Source: Flavobacterium subsaxonicum WB 4.1-42 = DSM 21790 (GTDB taxonomy: Bacteria > Bacteroidota > Bacteroidia > Flavobacteriales > Flavobacteriaceae). Taken from it: a DNA stretch of 64,000 nucleotides. Every line of letters starts with the position of its first letter. Positions within the stretch are counted from its first letter, which is position 1. Below the pieces are notes generated by a model. The model saw only the letters and a program-made list of their open reading frames with translations, did not search any database and was not told the origin of the DNA. The stretch lies in the NCBI RefSeq assembly GCF_000422725.1, contig NZ_KE383909.1, positions 605,178-669,177 on the forward strand, written 5' to 3'. Shown piece after piece: positions 55,160-64,000 of the stretch. Position numbers and translations under genes: made by a program.

Positions 55160-56671
55160 TTAATTGATATTAGGGTTACTGTCTACTTCGGCCTGTGGCG
55201 TAGGAAAGTACTCATGCTTACCGGCTATAAAATTATCCTTGCCTTGTTTGTCGCTGTTTGTAATTTCAGATTGTAGCAAACCCCAACGTTTAAGGTCGTA
55301 AAACCTGAAGCCTTCGCGGGCAAACTCAATCATACGCTGGTGCCTTATTTCGGCCATCATTTGCGTTTGGTTAAAGCCGGGATCCAGGGTAGCAAGGTGT
55401 GCACGCTCGCGAATCATGTTTACATACTGGTACGCCTCGGTAACATTGCCCTGTTGGGTAAGTGCTTCGGCAAGCATTAAAATAACATCGGCATAGCGCA
55501 TGGCACGCTCGTTGTTGCTGGATGTATTGTCGGCAGCACCGCTGGTACCCACCATCTCGTTATCCTGCATGTAGTTCTGGTATTTTTTAATCATCGATTG
55601 GTAGCCAAACACCAAGGTAAAATCGCTGAAAGGCTTGTTGTAAAACGTAGCGCCAGGGTAGTTCCACACCAGTGTGGCATACATCCTTGGGTCGAAATCA
55701 TTGGTGGTGGTTTTTTCAATCTGAAATTCGTTAAACAATTTATCGGTAGGGCTTACCTCAAACCAGCCCGAAACCTCGGTAGGGGCAAACTCCTGCGCGG
55801 TGGTAACACCAAGGGCTTCGTTGGCATTTTCGCCTGCCCACGGGTTGGTACCGCCCACATCGGCAAGTTGTATCTCAAAAACCGACTCCTGGTTGTTTTC
55901 GAACGCCATAATAAAGTTATCGCCGTAGTTTGGCATAAGCGCGTAGCTAAAAGGCGCCATAGTTAACTGTTGCAGTGTATTTTGCGCGTTAGACCAGTTG
56001 CTGGTGTACAGGTAGGCTTTACCCAGGTAACCCAGTGCAGCACCTTTGGTGGCACGGCCCCTCCAGGCAGATGGCCACTCTGTAGGCAGGCCGGCAGCAG
56101 CATCGGTAAGGTCTTGTATAATTTGTGCCCAAACATCGGCCTCCGGCGATTTAGCCGTAAAATAATCTTCGGTAGTAAGCGGGGTGGCCAGCTTAAGCGG
56201 CACATCGCCAAAATTAATAACAAGGTTAAAGTAATTTAAGGCTCGTAAAAATTTAGCCTCGGCAACATACATGGTTTGCTTTTCGGCATCAAGGCCGGGC
56301 ACTAACGGCACATTTTCAATGATCTGGTTAGCGCGGAAGATGTCCTGGTAGGCAATATTCCACATGGTGCTTGCCGTTTCGTTATCGGCTGTATTGGTAA
56401 AGGTAGAAAGCTGGTACAACGAGGCAACGTCGTTACGGATAACAAAATCGTCGCCGCGGCCGTTGGTAAGTTCGGTTCCCCTAACGCCCCAATAGCCGCC
56501 GTTTACGTTTTTAAGCAGGCCATACGTGGCCGCAAAAGCACCATTTACATCATTTTCGGTCTGCCAGAAGGTAGTAGTGGTAATACCGTTGGGGTTATTA
56601 AGTTGAAGCTCTTCGTCGGTGCACGATGCCAGTACAAAAAGCAGGCTGGTTAATAGATATATGTTTTTCAT
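55160..56671 (-). CDS. SusD/RagB-type glycan-binding lipoprotein
   Basis: A 503-aa outer-membrane surface lipoprotein (lipobox FVLASC, C17). It has the usual RagB/SusD layout: TTTFWQTENDVNGAF near the start, NYFNLVINFGDVPL around residue 155, YLGKAYLYTSNW, and the C-terminal RHQRMIEFAREGFRFYDLKRWG. It binds an oligosaccharide and covers the SusC channel. It follows susC by 19 nt, so the two form one operon. Confidence 0.93.
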   Translation of the reverse strand: MKNIYLLTSLLFVLASCTDEELQLNNPNGITTTTFWQTENDVNGAFAATYGLLKNVNGGYWGVRGTELTNGRGDDFVIRNDVASLYQLSTFTNTADNETASTMWNIAYQDIFRANQIIENVPLVPGLDAEKQTMYVAEAKFLRALNYFNLVINFGDVPLKLATPLTTEDYFTAKSPEADVWAQIIQDLTDAAAGLPTEWPSAWRGRATKGAALGYLGKAYLYTSNWSNAQNTLQQLTMAPFSYALMPNYGDNFIMAFENNQESVFEIQLADVGGTNPWAGENANEALGVTTAQEFAPTEVSGWFEVSPTDKLFNEFQIEKTTTNDFDPRMYATLVWNYPGATFYNKPFSDFTLVFGYQSMIKKYQNYMQDNEMVGTSGAADNTSSNNERAMRYADVILMLAEALTQQGNVTEAYQYVNMIRERAHLATLDPGFNQTQMMAEIRHQRMIEFAREGFRFYDLKRWGLLQSEITNSDKQGKDNFIAGKHEYFPTPQAEVDSNPNIN

Positions 56672-56690
56672 GATATTACAATTTTATTAA

Positions 56691-59600
56691 TTAGAATGAT
56701 AACTGCACACCGGCAGAAACGGTTTTTGCAAGCGGGTACGATACGTGTCCGAAATCTACACCACGGTCAAACACGGTACCTGTCCTACCAAGGTCGGGGT
56801 TATAGCCCGTGTATTTAGTAAAGGTTACAAGGTTGTCTCCGCTCAGGTAAAAACGGCAAGAAGCCAATCCTAACTGTGTTTTTAAATTATCAGGCAGGGT
56901 GTAGCCAATTTGAATGGTCTTGATACGCATGTACGATCCGTTCTCTAAAAATCGGCTCGACGTCCTGGCATTAAGGTTAGGGTCAGACGCTATAAGCCTT
57001 GGTATGTTGGTATCAGTATTTTCCGGAGTCCAGGCATCAAGTACTGCAGTAGAGTAGTTGTAGTTAAGGCTGGTATTTTCTAAATCCTGACGCATACCGT
57101 TGTAAATTTTATTGCCGCTGGTACCCTGAAAGAACAAGCTAACATCGAAATTTACCATCGATGCATTAACACCAAAACCGTATTCGAATTTAGGAAAAGG
57201 GCTGCCGTTGTACACCTTATCTTTATTGTCTATAGTACCATCGCCATTGTTATCTAAAAATTTAATATCGCCCGGTTGTGCGTTAGGCTGTATAGGCGAC
57301 CCGTCCGGGCCTACATACGCATCTACTTCTGCCTGGTTCTGGAAGATACCAATATCCTGTATAAGGTAAAAAGCACTTACAGGGCCGCCAGCCTCGGTAA
57401 CCGTAGTGGTAGCACCGTGGTGGGTTGGCTGTCCGCCGAAAATTTGCTGCGTACCCGTGCCCAGTTTGTCTACCTTATTTTTGATGGATGTTAGCGTACC
57501 AAAAACACTGTAGTTTAGTTTGCCAACTACATTGCTGTAGTTTAAGCCAAGCTCTAAACCGTGATTAGAAAGCGTACCAGCATTTACAACCGGGTTGCTT
57601 GTAGAACCTGCCGATCCGGGTATTGGTACATTCAGCAATACATCGGTGGTTTTTTTGTAGAAATAATCTACCGTACCGCCCAGTTTATTGTCTAAGAAAC
57701 CAAAGTCTAAACCAACGTTGGTAGTCTTGGTAGTTTCCCATTTAATGTTTGGCGATGCAAATGCTGTTTGTGTGGCACCAAACCATTTAATTTGCTCGTC
57801 GCCAATAACCGAGTTGATGTTAGAAGCCACAGCGGCACTGTACTGGTAGTCGCCAATTTCCTGGTTACCCAGCTCGCCATAGCTCAGCCTAAGTTTTAAG
57901 GCAGAAACTGCTTTTTGTGCTTTTTCGAAGAACCCCTCGTTAGAAATATTCCAGCCCACGGCTACCGACGGGAATGTACCGTAACGGTTGCTGTTGCCAA
58001 ACCTCGACGATCCGTCGCGCCTTATACTGGCTGTAAACAGGTAACGGCTATCATACGAATAAATAACACGCCCTAATACCGAAGCCAGTTTACTCTCTGT
58101 CCTGTTACCGCCCACGTTAGCAGTACCGGCACCGGCATCTATTACAGATATTCCATCGGGCAGATCTGTCTTGCTAAACGCGTTATACGTGTAGTTATTA
58201 GTCTGATAGGTATAACCTGCAAGAGCCTGAACGCTGTGCTTGCCAAAATCTTTGGTATAGTTTAGCGTGTTCTCTAAAAGCATTAAAACAGTTTGGTTTT
58301 TAGACTGTGTAATATCGTTGGTAGGGTGGGTAAAAAGCGCACCAACCTCATACCTTTTATAATAGTCGTTAGCGGTAGCAAAATTGTTGGTATAACCCAA
58401 ATTCATCTTGTATTTTAGTCCGGAAAGTATATCAACCTCCGCAAAAGCATTCACTAAAATATTGGTCTGCTCATACGTTATGTCTTCTAAATTTAACTGC
58501 GCCAGTGGATTGGCAATGTTTACCACGGGGCCGTAGGCACCGCCGTATCCGCCAATAGCTTCGGGATCGTAAATATCAAAAACGGGAATCATTTTTACTG
58601 CCGAACCTACCGGCCCGCCACCCTGGCCACCCCAGCCACCGGCCATTTGCTGCTGCTTATCGCGCGATAAAAATATGGTTTCGCCAAACTTAAAAATACC
58701 TTTCTTGGTCTCTGATTTTACACGTATGTTGTAACGGTTAAACCCGGTTTCTCTAACAATACCGTCTTGTGTGGTATAACCGCCGCTTACGCTGTATTTA
58801 CCGTTATCGGTACCGCCGCTTACGCTTAGGTCGTACTGCTGTATGGGTGCATCTCTAAAAATGGCGTTCTGGTAGTTGGTACCCGCACCTAACGATTCGG
58901 GGTTTTGCGCCAGTTCCAGCCTTTGCAGGCCTGCGGCATCCATAGCAGCATTGCTGGTGTTAGCCCACTGTTCGGCATTTAAAACGCTTAGCTTATTGGC
59001 CACCCTTTGCATACCCGTATTGGCATTCAGGCTAAAAACAGGTTCGCCTGCCTTGCCCGATTTTGTAGTAACCAACACTACGCCATTGGCTGCCCTTGAC
59101 CCATATATGGCTGCCGCCGATGCATCTTTTAATACGTCTATAGATTCTATATCGCTGGCCGAAAGGTTATTGATATTTGCCACCTGCACACCGTCTACTA
59201 TATATAAAGGTGCAGCATTGTTTAAAGAGCTTACACCCCTTATAAGTATCCTGGTGCCCGAACCCGGGTTACCACCGGCCGATTCTACCGTTACACCGGC
59301 CATCCTGCCCTGTAGTGTACGGGTAACGTCGCTAACGCCCTGCTGGCGTAATTCGGTGCCCTTAATACGGCCCACAGCGCCGGTAAGGTCCTTCTTTTTA
59401 ACGGTACCGTAGCCCACAACCACCACTTCTTCAAGCTGGGTTAGGTCTTCTTCCAACGTAACATCAACCGTTGTTTGCCCGTTAACGCTAACTTCCTGGG
59501 TTTTGTAGCCCATGTACGATATTACCAGCGTAACATTGGTATCGGTAGCGTTTAGCGAGTAGTTACCATCGGCATCGGTAGCGGCAGATATGCTGGTACC

Positions 59601-59795
59601 CTTTATCATTACCGATGCACCCGGCAGGGGCATACCGTCTTTAGCAATAATTTTACCGGTAATAGGCGCCTGGAAAACCATTTTGTTTACGGCCGTGGCA
59701 TTATTTGCCAACAACGGCCCGGCAGAAAGTAAACCCAGGGCAACGAGTGTGCCCCACTTTACTTTGTTTAAATGTACAATGTAATTTTTGGTCAT
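56691..59795 (-). CDS. SusC/RagA-type TonB-dependent outer-membrane transporter
   Basis: A 1034-aa TonB-dependent importer. After a signal peptide (to about residue 31) comes a carboxypeptidase-like N-terminal domain (GKIIAKDGMPLPGASV) and the plug (EEVVVVGYGTVKKKDLTGAVG, LIRGVSSLNNAAPLYIVDGV). A 22-strand barrel ending in GVQLSF follows. It imports the glycan bound by SusD using the proton-motive force via TonB. No anti-sigma or hybrid two-component regulator is next to it. Confidence 0.94.
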   Translation of the reverse strand: MTKNYIVHLNKVKWGTLVALGLLSAGPLLANNATAVNKMVFQAPITGKIIAKDGMPLPGASVMIKGTSISAATDADGNYSLNATDTNVTLVISYMGYKTQEVSVNGQTTVDVTLEEDLTQLEEVVVVGYGTVKKKDLTGAVGRIKGTELRQQGVSDVTRTLQGRMAGVTVESAGGNPGSGTRILIRGVSSLNNAAPLYIVDGVQVANINNLSASDIESIDVLKDASAAAIYGSRAANGVVLVTTKSGKAGEPVFSLNANTGMQRVANKLSVLNAEQWANTSNAAMDAAGLQRLELAQNPESLGAGTNYQNAIFRDAPIQQYDLSVSGGTDNGKYSVSGGYTTQDGIVRETGFNRYNIRVKSETKKGIFKFGETIFLSRDKQQQMAGGWGGQGGGPVGSAVKMIPVFDIYDPEAIGGYGGAYGPVVNIANPLAQLNLEDITYEQTNILVNAFAEVDILSGLKYKMNLGYTNNFATANDYYKRYEVGALFTHPTNDITQSKNQTVLMLLENTLNYTKDFGKHSVQALAGYTYQTNNYTYNAFSKTDLPDGISVIDAGAGTANVGGNRTESKLASVLGRVIYSYDSRYLFTASIRRDGSSRFGNSNRYGTFPSVAVGWNISNEGFFEKAQKAVSALKLRLSYGELGNQEIGDYQYSAAVASNINSVIGDEQIKWFGATQTAFASPNIKWETTKTTNVGLDFGFLDNKLGGTVDYFYKKTTDVLLNVPIPGSAGSTSNPVVNAGTLSNHGLELGLNYSNVVGKLNYSVFGTLTSIKNKVDKLGTGTQQIFGGQPTHHGATTTVTEAGGPVSAFYLIQDIGIFQNQAEVDAYVGPDGSPIQPNAQPGDIKFLDNNGDGTIDNKDKVYNGSPFPKFEYGFGVNASMVNFDVSLFFQGTSGNKIYNGMRQDLENTSLNYNYSTAVLDAWTPENTDTNIPRLIASDPNLNARTSSRFLENGSYMRIKTIQIGYTLPDNLKTQLGLASCRFYLSGDNLVTFTKYTGYNPDLGRTGTVFDRGVDFGHVSYPLAKTVSAGVQLSF

Positions 59796-60563
59796 AAAAA
59801 ATTTGATTTGGAGTGATTTGGTTTAAATTTTAGGCAAAAGGGCAACTGGCCCACTTATAAAAGCAGGTAATTATTTAAAATATGTTGGAGTTGTTAACTT
59901 ATAACGGGGCAAAAAACAGGACGTCCCCGCGACCCGTTTGCCTTGCTTAAATAAGAGGCTTCTTTTGTGGTAAAAGCTATTTTACGGAATAAAATTACGG
60001 AATTAAGAAAACGATTGCGTGAAAAATGTAAAAAAAAAGTATTAGCGCACACCAAAAAACCGCCTTTTAAAATTTTGGCAGAAAATGTAAGATTTATATT
60101 AATCTTTTTAATCATTTTTAGTTCTGTTAGCTGTAACGGGTTATTGGTGCGTATTTGTAAAGTATTAAATTTTTTAATGTATTGTATTCTTAAAACATTT
60201 ATATAAAAAATATGGTATGCGTTTTTTTTAACATTATTTTTTATTGATTAATCAAAAGTAGAAATTAAATTCAATTGTCAATACCAGTACCTACCAGTTT
60301 CAGTACATTAACCACCAGTTTAATTATTTACACTATGTTTATTTGATATTTATTTACATATAAGTCTGTAATTCAGTTTGTTGTAAAGATGTTTTTTCGG
60401 ATTTTTTTCTTAAAAGGATCTTCGGGTAAAATTTTTAGTGTTAACAAACTGGTAGGACATTTTACAAACTGTGTGGTACTAGTAGGATTAATTTACTAAA
60501 ACGATTAAGTTTGATAAAAATTAGGATGCCGCTTCAAATTCCTACATCCTTAAAATTTGATTC
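59796..60563. other. 768-bp divergent regulatory gap of the PUL
   Basis: AT-rich, with no convincing gene (a 79-codon plus-strand frame at 59967-60206 lacks support). It separates susC (minus) from the first GH2 gene (plus), so both promoters should lie here. Possible operator-like repeats occur in the right half (60284-60488). Confidence 0.5.
60284..60488. promoter_or_regulatory. clustered CCAGT/ACTGG motifs, possible operator sites
   Basis: Three CCAGT units at 60284-60319 (TACCAGTAC, TACCAGTTT, CACCAGTTT), and inverted AAACTGGTAG at 60446-60455 with a related AAACTGTGTGGTA starting 20 nt later. Opposite orientations about 150 bp apart suit looping by a regulator. This is a pattern only; no regulator is identified. 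Confidence 0.4.
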
Positions 60564-62894
60564 ATGAAAAAAATAGTTGCCATAATTGTTTGTTGTATTA
60601 GTATTATCAGCTGCCATAAACAGGCCGGCATAAGCAGCCGCAGCCGGGTAGATTTTGGCCGCAACTGGCAGTTTACTAAAGACAGCACCGCTACCAACTG
60701 GCAAACCGTTAATGTGCCGCACACCGCACAGGTAGAAAAGCTAATTGTGGTTAACCAATGGCAGGGCGATTGCTGGTATAAAAAAGACTTTAGCATTGCC
60801 ACAAAAGATAAAAAGTCGTTTTTGTACTTCGAGGGCGTTATGCACGAAACCGAAGTTTTTATAAACAACAAACCGGTTTTTAAGCATAAAGGGGGCTACA
60901 CACCCTTTACGGTAGATGTTACGCCGTATGTTACCACAGGCAATAATACAGTATCGCTTAAGGTCAACAATCATGATAATGCGGTTATACCTCCGGGCAA
61001 ACCCATTAAAGAGCTGGATTTTAACTACTACGGCGGCATGTACCGCAATGTTTACCTTATAACCACCAACCCGCTTTATATTACCGATGCCATTGCTGCC
61101 AACAAAACAGCAGGGGGTGGGGTGGCACTTCATTTTGATGAAGTTGATGCCTCCAAAGCCATCGGAAAATTAAAAGTGCATGTTAAAAATGATAGCGATG
61201 CCAACCGGCAAATTACTGTAAAAGCGGTGTTAACCGACAGCGATGGCAACAAGCAGGAATTTAGGTCGGCAGCCGCTATAGACGTAGCTAAAAACGCTGA
61301 CGTTACCGCAACTATAGATATTGATGTGGAATCTCCAAAACTATGGGGTATAGCTAACCCCCAACTGTATACATTAGATGTTAGCTTATTTTCTAACGGG
61401 GTAGAGGTTGACCGTTATACTACTAAAACCGGCATTAGGAAAATAGCCATTACGGCCGATGGGTTCTTTTTAAACAACGAAAAACTGTTTATAAACGGCA
61501 CCAACCGCCACCAGGAATATCCGTACGTAGGTTATGCAATTTCTGATGAGGCGCAGTACCGCGATGCCGTTAAAATTAAAAACGCCGGGTTCGATTTTGT
61601 GCGCCTGTCGCATTACCCGCAGTCGGAAGCGTTTTTAAATGCGTGCGATGAGCTGGGTATTTTGGTAATGGACTGTATTTCGGGCTGGCAATTTTTTGGA
61701 GAGGGTGAGTTCCTAACCAACTCCTACCAGGAAATACGCGACCTGGCAAGGCGCGACCGCAACCACCCCAGTGTTATTATTTGGGAGGTGTCGCTTAACG
61801 AAAGCAACATGAGCGAGGCCTACATGAAGGAAGCCAACAAAATACTGCGCGAAGAGCTGCCTTACAACGATATTTACACCGCCGGGTGGATGGATAACGC
61901 CAATTACGACCTGTTTATACCGGCCCGCCAGCACGGTAAAGCGCCCGAATACTGGAACAACTACAGCAAAGGCGACCGCAAGATTTTAGTTGCCGAGTAT
62001 GGCGATTGGGAGTACTATGCCCAAAATGCGGGCTTTAATCAAACGCAATTCGGTAATCTTAAAGAAGAAGAGCGCACCAGCAGGCAGCTGCGCAATAGCG
62101 GCGAAAAACGCCTGTTGCAGCAGGCCTATAACTTTGAAGAAGCCTACAACTCTAACCTTATGGGAAAAAACACCATTGGCCATGCCAACTGGCTAATGTT
62201 CGATTATAACCGCGGCTATAGCCCAGATCTGGAAAGCTCGGGCATTAGCGATATTTTTAGGATCCCAAAATTTGCCAATTACTTTTACCAGAGCCAGCGC
62301 GACCCGCAACAACAATTGGCACCGGTATTAAATTCGGGACCAATGGTGCAAATTGCATCGTATTGGGATGCCGCTTCTTCGCCCAACGTAACCGTATTTT
62401 CTAATTGCGATGAAGTTGCCTTATACCTTAACGATGTGCTTGTTGAAAAGAAACAGGCCGCTAAAGGTAAAGCCGTACTGTTAGCGCATCCGTCTATCGT
62501 TTTCAACCTTAAAGAATTCAAACCCGGCACGCTAAGGGCGGAAGGTTTCATAAAAGGACAAAAAGTAACGGAGCATAGCGTTGCCACTCCCGGCAAGGCA
62601 GCAAAACTGGAGTTGAGTTATGATGTTTCGGGCAAACAGATAAACACCAACAAACCCGACGTGGTTTTTGTGTACGCCAAAATTACCGATGCTAACGGCA
62701 CCGTAATTAACAACGCGGCTAACCAGGTTACGTTTACCATTAACGGAAAGGCAGCACAACTGGTTGGGAAAAACCCAATGCCTGCCGAAGCCGGTATTGC
62801 AACCATAGTATTACGTACCGAAGAACTTAAACAGCCCGTTACCATTACCGCCACCGCAGCGGGTTTAACTACGGCGGTACTTCAAATTAAATAA
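60564..62894 (+). CDS. GH2 beta-galactosidase/beta-glucuronidase-type lipoprotein
   Basis: A 776-aa glycoside hydrolase anchored by a lipobox (ISIISC, C17). The order is the GH2 sugar-binding domain (VDFGRNWQF to about residue 180), an Ig-like domain, the TIM barrel and a C-terminal beta domain (TPGKAAKLEL onwards). The acid/base is E413 in SLNES and the nucleophile is E478 in VAEYGDW. It removes terminal beta-linked sugars, most likely galactose or glucuronate. It faces susC across the regulatory gap, and the next gene is another GH2 enzyme 48 nt downstream. Confidence 0.92.
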   Translation: MKKIVAIIVCCISIISCHKQAGISSRSRVDFGRNWQFTKDSTATNWQTVNVPHTAQVEKLIVVNQWQGDCWYKKDFSIATKDKKSFLYFEGVMHETEVFINNKPVFKHKGGYTPFTVDVTPYVTTGNNTVSLKVNNHDNAVIPPGKPIKELDFNYYGGMYRNVYLITTNPLYITDAIAANKTAGGGVALHFDEVDASKAIGKLKVHVKNDSDANRQITVKAVLTDSDGNKQEFRSAAAIDVAKNADVTATIDIDVESPKLWGIANPQLYTLDVSLFSNGVEVDRYTTKTGIRKIAITADGFFLNNEKLFINGTNRHQEYPYVGYAISDEAQYRDAVKIKNAGFDFVRLSHYPQSEAFLNACDELGILVMDCISGWQFFGEGEFLTNSYQEIRDLARRDRNHPSVIIWEVSLNESNMSEAYMKEANKILREELPYNDIYTAGWMDNANYDLFIPARQHGKAPEYWNNYSKGDRKILVAEYGDWEYYAQNAGFNQTQFGNLKEEERTSRQLRNSGEKRLLQQAYNFEEAYNSNLMGKNTIGHANWLMFDYNRGYSPDLESSGISDIFRIPKFANYFYQSQRDPQQQLAPVLNSGPMVQIASYWDAASSPNVTVFSNCDEVALYLNDVLVEKKQAAKGKAVLLAHPSIVFNLKEFKPGTLRAEGFIKGQKVTEHSVATPGKAAKLELSYDVSGKQINTNKPDVVFVYAKITDANGTVINNAANQVTFTINGKAAQLVGKNPMPAEAGIATIVLRTEELKQPVTITATAAGLTTAVLQIK

Positions 62895-62942
62895 GCTTAC
62901 ACCATTTAATGCATTCAATAAAATAGCAAACAACCAATAATT

Positions 62943-64000
62943 ATGCACAATAAAATTAACAGCATTGTTCAGCGGCCCCTCTTACTGGGGGCGTGTTTAC
63001 TGGGGCTTTCTTTTACGGCATACGCCCAAAAAAACATTCCGGAGTGGCAGGACGAGACCGTTTTTAAGGTCAATAAAGAAAACGCCCACGCCTGGTTTAT
63101 ACCGTATCAGTCTATAGAGGCAGCCCGAAAAAACAACCCGGCAGAATCTAAATACTACCAGTCGCTTAACGGTACCTGGAAGTTTAAATACCTTAAAAAC
63201 CCCGGCGAAACTCCCTCTGATTTCCAAAGCCCAACACTTAAAGACAGCAAGTGGGATAACATTCCTGTGCCTGCCGACTGGCAAATGCACGGTTATGATT
63301 ATGCCAATTACACCAATATCGAATATCCTTTTGCGTTTGATGCCCTGGTTCAGTCGCCGCCAAAAGTACCTATAGACCACAACCCTACGGGGCTGTACAG
63401 AAAAGAATTCACCATTCAGGCCGACTGGAAAGACAAGCAGGTTTTTGCCCACTTTGGTGGCGTAAACTCGGCATTCTACATCTATGTAAACGGCGAGAAG
63501 GTTGGCTATAGCGAAGACAGCAAAACCCCGGCCGAATTTAACATTACAAAATATCTTAAAGAGGGTAAAAACCTGTTGGCGCTTCAGGTAATTAAATGGA
63601 GCGATGCATCGTACCTTGAAGACCAGGATATGTGGAGGCTATCAGGCATTGAGCGCGATGTGTTTTTAGTGGCCACACCCAACGCACGCATCGAAGATTA
63701 TGCCGTAAAAGAAGGCCTGGACAGCAGCTTTAAAAACGGCGATTTCGCCTTAAACCTCGACATTAAAAAACACACAGAGAGCGCAGGTTCTCTTACTGTT
63801 ACCACCCGCGTTATGGATGGTACCCGCGCCATTTTCGAAGAGACCAAACCCGTTGCAGGTACTACGGTAGGCTTTGCTTCGTCTATAGCATCGGTTAGGC
63901 CGTGGTCGGCAGAGTTTCCTAACCTGTACAGGCTGGAAATTGAGCTTAAAGATGGCAGCCAGGTATTGCAGGCCATTACGCAAAATATAGGCTTCAGGAC
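62943..64000 (+). CDS. GH2 beta-galactosidase, LacZ type (partial, cut by the window end)
   Basis: The frame opens at ATG 62943 and runs off the window after 352 codons. A signal peptide (cleavage near TAYAQ, about residue 28) precedes LacZ-like motifs: PYQSIEAARKN, SLNGTWKFKY, IPVPADWQMHGYDY, HNPTGLYRKEF and QDMWRLSGIERDV. The catalytic TIM barrel lies beyond the edge. With the preceding GH2 lipoprotein it probably removes galactose from imported oligosaccharides in the periplasm. Confidence 0.9.
   Translation, partial: MHNKINSIVQRPLLLGACLLGLSFTAYAQKNIPEWQDETVFKVNKENAHAWFIPYQSIEAARKNNPAESKYYQSLNGTWKFKYLKNPGETPSDFQSPTLKDSKWDNIPVPADWQMHGYDYANYTNIEYPFAFDALVQSPPKVPIDHNPTGLYRKEFTIQADWKDKQVFAHFGGVNSAFYIYVNGEKVGYSEDSKTPAEFNITKYLKEGKNLLALQVIKWSDASYLEDQDMWRLSGIERDVFLVATPNARIEDYAVKEGLDSSFKNGDFALNLDIKKHTESAGSLTVTTRVMDGTRAIFEETKPVAGTTVGFASSIASVRPWSAEFPNLYRLEIELKDGSQVLQAITQNIGFR

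Noticed and set aside
59967..60206. 79-codon plus-strand frame in the susC/GH2 gap
   Set aside because: Lys/Arg-rich start and Ile/Phe-rich end with no family resemblance and no upstream signal. It overlaps likely promoter DNA, so it is probably a chance frame.

Overview
The window is chromosomal DNA from a member of the Bacteroidota, most likely a Flavobacterium-like Flavobacteriaceae. The reasons are a SusC/SusD pair, two proteins with type IX secretion (T9SS) type A sorting tails, a GldM C-terminal-like protein, bacillithiol synthesis (BshA), many starts without a Shine-Dalgarno sequence, and repeated TAnnTTTG -7 promoter elements. The species cannot be named from the sequence alone.

Layout. 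0-7 kb: an Fe-S (HdrB/LutA-type) cluster, a GH3/serine-hydrolase fusion, bshA and a PrcB-like lipoprotein. 7-12 kb: a minus-strand block (nuclease-family protein, small ABC pair, DEAD helicase, ureohydrolase). 12-21 kb: imidazolonepropionase, CorA, DUF1003, YfhO and a glycosyltransferase, then mepB with a 1-nt frameshift. 21-31 kb: dnaX split at an A10 tract, a T9SS alpha/beta hydrolase, a CPA1 antiporter, topoisomerase IB, serine dehydratase and an RsmB-like methyltransferase. 31-38 kb: regulators, small proteins, a CDF transporter and a GAF histidine kinase. 38-50 kb: a large T9SS GH81 enzyme, AzoR, PurM, RarD and a fused isobutyryl-CoA mutase.

The clearest accessory region is 50.2-54.5 kb. 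It is AT-rich and holds three tandem orphan Rhs C-terminal cassettes on the minus strand. Each begins at the same point of the Rhs core and then diverges into an unrelated tail. Candidate immunity genes follow two of them, one tail has an in-frame TAG, and a tyrosine-recombinase C-terminal remnant lies among them. No full-length rhs gene is in the window.

The right end (55-64 kb) is a polysaccharide utilisation locus: susD and susC on the minus strand, and across a 768-bp regulatory gap two GH2 enzymes on the plus strand, the second a LacZ-type beta-galactosidase cut by the window edge. The most interesting signals are the dnaX A10 slippage site at the gamma/tau boundary, the Rhs cassette array, a GH81 enzyme with an apparently circularly permuted discoidin domain nested inside it, and a ureohydrolase lacking the ligands specific to one Mn site.
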